NCBI GenBank assembly: GCA_013816485.1
Contig: JACDEI010000007.1
Coordinates: 61,278 to 125,277, forward strand
Length of the DNA stretch: 64,000 nucleotides
Direction: 5' to 3'
DNA from: Planctomycetota bacterium
GTDB lineage: Bacteria > Planctomycetota > UBA11346
Part shown: one piece after another, positions 61,658-64,000 of the stretch
How the letters are laid out: every line of letters starts with the position of its first letter
How positions within the stretch are numbered: the stretch's first letter is position 1
Position numbers and translations under genes: made by a program
Notes under the pieces: model-generated
The model's database searches: none
What the model saw: the letters and a program-made list of their open reading frames with translations, nothing else
What the model was told of the DNA's origin: nothing

Positions 61658-63046
61658 ATGTTGCGTACCGTGCTGTTGCTGCTTGTCGCTATCGTCCCTG
61701 CCGCAGCGGCCGAGGCGCCGAGTAGCGTGCCGCCACTCTGGTTGGTCTCACCCTTCGCCCTACTGCTGCTGTGTATCGCTTTGATGCCGGTGCTGCTGCC
61801 CCATTTCTGGCATCGTTGGTATCCCGCGGTGTCGCTCGTATTGGGTGCGGTCACCGCCGGCTTCTATATCTTTGACCGTGGCGATTTCGCCTCGCTGGTG
61901 CACGTCGGCTTCGAGTACCTGTCGTTCATCAGCCTGCTGACCTTCCTCTACGTCTGCTCCGGTGGGGTGGTCGTCGGTCTGGGCGGCAGAGGCCGGCCGT
62001 GGTCGAACACCCTGCTTCTGCTGGTCGGTGGACTGATCGCCAACCTGGTCGGCACTACCGGGGCATCGATGTTGCTGATCCGTCCGTTCCTGCGCGCCAA
62101 TCGCGGACGCCTGCGGCCCTATCACGTGGTGTTCTTCATCTTCATCGTGTCCAACGTCGGCGGGGCGTTGACACCGATCGGCGATCCACCATTGCTGCTC
62201 GGCTTCCTGCGCGGCATCGAGTTCTTCCGCTTCTTTGAACTGAACTTCCTGCCATGGCTGCTGACGATGTCGTTGCTGCTGGCGATCTTCTACTGGTTTG
62301 ACACTGCCAACAGGCGTCACTCACAAACGCTGGCGGAATACCGCCACTTGCCTCCGATACAGGGCTGGTCGCACCTCGCCCTGCTGGCAGTGGGCGTCGG
62401 CGCGGTGTTCCTCGACCCGGCGAAGGTCTCGTGGCTACCGGCGATCCACTACCACGGCCACAGCTTCAGTTTCGTGCGTGAGATTCTCCTCTTCGGCCTG
62501 GCCGCCTTCGCCTACAAGACCGCCAAGCCGGAAAACCTCAGCGCCAACGATTTCACCTTCGAACCGATCCGCGAAGTGGCGTTCCTCTTCGTCGGCATCT
62601 TCCTGACCATGATCCCGGCGCTTGATCTGATCCGCAACGCGGCGCAGGGCGGCACCATCGTCGGCTTCCCGCTGACGGTTTCGACCTTCTACCTGGGAAC
62701 CGGCTTCTTCTCGGGCGTGCTCGACAATGCCCCGACCTTCCTCGCCTTTATGGCCGGCATGGAAGGCCGCTTCGGCATGGATATCGCCGCCATCGGTGTC
62801 TCCACTGATCCAGTGATCGCCCGATCGTTGCAAGCCTGCGCCTGTGCCGCGGTGTTCTTCGGAGCGATGACCTACATCGGCAACGGCCCGAATCTGATGG
62901 TCAAGGCGATCTGCGAATCCGCGCGTGACAGCAACGGTGCCCTGCTGGTCGAAGTGCCGACGCTGCACGGCTACTTCCTGAAATACGCGCTGCCGATCCT
63001 GACGCCGGTGTTGTTGATCGTGTGGGCGGTGTTCTTCCGCGGTTGA
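61658..63046 (+). CDS. NhaD-type sodium:proton antiporter-like membrane protein
   Basis: The 462-residue protein starts at MLRTVLLLLVAIVPAAAAEA; the frame extends 178 codons upstream but that part is antisense to the DUF2062 gene. About twelve membrane segments are visible. The ion-transporter (CitMHS/NhaD) landmarks are NLVGTTGASMLLIRPFLRAN, FIVSNVGGALTPIGDPPLLLGFLRG, FSGVLDNAPTFLAFMAGM and FFGAMTYIGNGPNLMVKAI. The two repeated N-x-G/DxxP loops are typical of the IT superfamily. It probably exchanges Na+ for H+ at the inner membrane. Confidence 0.9.
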   Translation: MLRTVLLLLVAIVPAAAAEAPSSVPPLWLVSPFALLLLCIALMPVLLPHFWHRWYPAVSLVLGAVTAGFYIFDRGDFASLVHVGFEYLSFISLLTFLYVCSGGVVVGLGGRGRPWSNTLLLLVGGLIANLVGTTGASMLLIRPFLRANRGRLRPYHVVFFIFIVSNVGGALTPIGDPPLLLGFLRGIEFFRFFELNFLPWLLTMSLLLAIFYWFDTANRRHSQTLAEYRHLPPIQGWSHLALLAVGVGAVFLDPAKVSWLPAIHYHGHSFSFVREILLFGLAAFAYKTAKPENLSANDFTFEPIREVAFLFVGIFLTMIPALDLIRNAAQGGTIVGFPLTVSTFYLGTGFFSGVLDNAPTFLAFMAGMEGRFGMDIAAIGVSTDPVIARSLQACACAAVFFGAMTYIGNGPNLMVKAICESARDSNGALLVEVPTLHGYFLKYALPILTPVLLIVWAVFFRG

Positions 63047-63180
63047 CGCCGAACGCCCAACGCCGAACGCCGAACGCCGAACGCCCAACGCCGAACGCCG
63101 AACGCCGAACGCCGAACGCCCAACGCCCAACGCCCAACGCCCAACGCCCAACGCCCAACGCCCAACGCCGAACGCCTTCA
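63047..63180. repeat. Heptamer array (CGCCGAA/CGCCCAA)
   Basis: About nineteen seven-base units alternate between CGCCGAA and CGCCCAA over some 130 bp. The array fills the gap between the antiporter and four-helix-bundle genes, which are convergent. A second such array runs off the right edge of the window. Confidence 0.92.
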
Positions 63181-63185
63181 AGGCG

Positions 63186-63536
63186 TCATCCGGACGCCTG
63201 ACGGTATTGGATCAGTTTGCGGATCATCTTTCCGATGTGATCCGTCCGATCGACGATCGTCGCCACCGTTGCGTCATCGATCAGACCGAGATCACCCGCG
63301 ATGATGATCTGTGTTTCGACTTCGGCATTGGATCCCAGCGCGATGGTGAAAAGCCGGCAGCCATCCCGATCAGAACGCTCGGCCCCTTCCGCAATATTCG
63401 ATGCGATCGAGATCGCCGCACGCCGCATCTGCGATATCAGATCGCCTTCTGCACGCATGTCAGCGGTCACCGCAGAGATGAGTTTGAGTAACTCGCGCGC
63501 TTGATGCCAGACGCGAAGGTTGGTGGATTTGGCCAT
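63186..63536 (-). CDS. Four-helix-bundle (S23/IVP-type) protein
   Basis: The 116-residue protein starts at MAKSTNLRVWHQARELLKLI; codons upstream to 63587 are low-complexity. The family signature is intact: LRVWHQARELLKLI, DLISQMRRAAISIASNIAEGAERS, FTIALGSNAEVETQIIIAGDLGLI and a final helix. These proteins are encoded within 23S rRNA intervening sequences in some bacteria but are also free-standing in many PVC genomes; here no rRNA is near. They may bind nucleic acid or act as assembly factors. Confidence 0.92.
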   Translation of the reverse strand: MAKSTNLRVWHQARELLKLISAVTADMRAEGDLISQMRRAAISIASNIAEGAERSDRDGCRLFTIALGSNAEVETQIIIAGDLGLIDDATVATIVDRTDHIGKMIRKLIQYRQASG

Positions 63537-63712
63537 GTCGAGGGCTCCTTGTATGCCCCCTGCGGACCGGTCGCGCGCAGCGCGCAAGGGTGGCAGCGGA
63601 GTCTCCGGAGCGGAGTGCCCTTGTGCGCGAGCACGTCCGGTACGATGGGGGTGTACGAGGAAGCCCGTACCCAGGACGTGGGTGGGGAACGGTTGGGTTG
63701 CGTGGTGGGCGG

Positions 63713-64000
63713 CATTCGGAAGAGCGGCATTCGGCGGTCGGCATTCGGCATTCGGCGGTCGGCCAATCGGGGGACTTTCGTCCCCCTCACCATGCGTCGC
63801 CCTTCCAGGGCTTATCTGCTTATCGCATGCGTTATTCCCGGGGCTCGACGCCCCGGGCTGGCGTTGCGCCGTCCCCGTTGGGGACTGTCAGCGGTGACAA
63901 TGGCGCTGCATTTACCGATGATGTCATCCGCGCAATCACCGCCGAACGCCGAACGCCCAACGCCGAACGCCGAACGCCGAACGCCGAACGCCCAACGCCC
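63713..64000. repeat. Repeat field at the right edge: heptamers and REP stem-loops
   Basis: GGCATTC/GGCGGTC units (about 63713-63762) are followed by several stem-loops (GGGGACTTTCGTCCCC, GCCCTTCCAGGGC, CCCGGGGCTCGACGCCCCGGG, GTCCCCGTTGGGGAC). A CGCCGAA/CGCCCAA array begins at about 63940 and reaches the edge. The stretch 63537-63712 holds no recognised gene. Confidence 0.8.

Overview
The window is high-GC bacterial DNA, most likely from the Planctomycetes-Verrucomicrobia-Chlamydiae superphylum and probably Planctomycetota. The main evidence is a large cytochrome c/DUF1549/DUF1553 protein (C-x-x-C-H near its N-terminus) next to a Tat-exported DUF1501 protein, a DUF1080 protein, several exported thioredoxins, many small lipoproteins and a four-helix-bundle (S23/IVP-type) protein. 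Almost every intergenic space carries short tandem repeats, mostly heptamers, or palindromic REP-like repeats. No rRNA and no CRISPR array were seen. The taxonomic call is inference.

Layout. 1-6.5 kb: exported proteins on the minus strand (partial unknown protein, lipoprotein, tandem thioredoxin, DUF1080, alpha/beta hydrolase, DUF1826). 7.0-9.0 kb: group II intron with its maturase. 9.0-23.7 kb: housekeeping and hypothetical genes (SDR/DUF2867, three tiny ORFs, response regulator, beta-helix protein, thioredoxins, DUF1963 protein, a broken brnT toxin with an intact antitoxin-like partner, trypsin-like protease, histidine phosphatase). 24.4-26.7 kb: an AT-richer two-gene cassette, an ABC/AAA15-type ATPase plus a DUF4435/TOPRIM-like protein, resembling the PARIS (AriA/AriB) anti-phage system. 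It lies 30 bp downstream of nrdB on the same strand. 26.7-31.0 kb: class Ia ribonucleotide reductase nrdA-nrdB. 31.8-39.0 kb: YdeP-like molybdopterin oxidoreductase, a TetR/DoxX-like/DUF1428/VOC cluster and an ABC-2 exporter. 39.6-47.2 kb: esterase, alcohol dehydrogenase, YihY/BrkB protein, then gene debris (ADH fragment, MITE-like element, truncated thioredoxin), a large lipoprotein and an OB-fold-like protein. 47.9 kb: tRNA-Val(CAC) with a terminator. 48.2-53.8 kb: DUF1501 and PSD1 genes with a divergent PAS-AraC regulator. 53.9-54.7 kb: REP-flanked IS200/RAYT-type transposase. 55.1-60.3 kb: nitrate-type ABC transporter (binding protein, permease, ATPase) plus outer-membrane porin. 60.3-63.5 kb: two DUF2062 proteins, a Na+/H+ antiporter and a four-helix-bundle protein.

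Three patterns stand out. First, a composite interspersed repeat recurs: a conserved head, a CACGTGGACGTC block, a GGCGANN heptamer array and a tail GCGTATGTCCTTTATTGG. The group II intron sits against this tail, and a 29-nt relic of the intron 5' end lies against another tail copy. Second, five operons (nrdA/nrdB, nrtA/nrtB, nrtB/ATPase, ABC ATPase/permease, PSD1/DUF1501) each have a long inverted repeat between their genes, usually built from tandem repeats, which suggests intercistronic mRNA hairpins. Third, the transposase gene is bracketed by two REP types in nested mirror order, the expected layout of a REP-mobilising unit.
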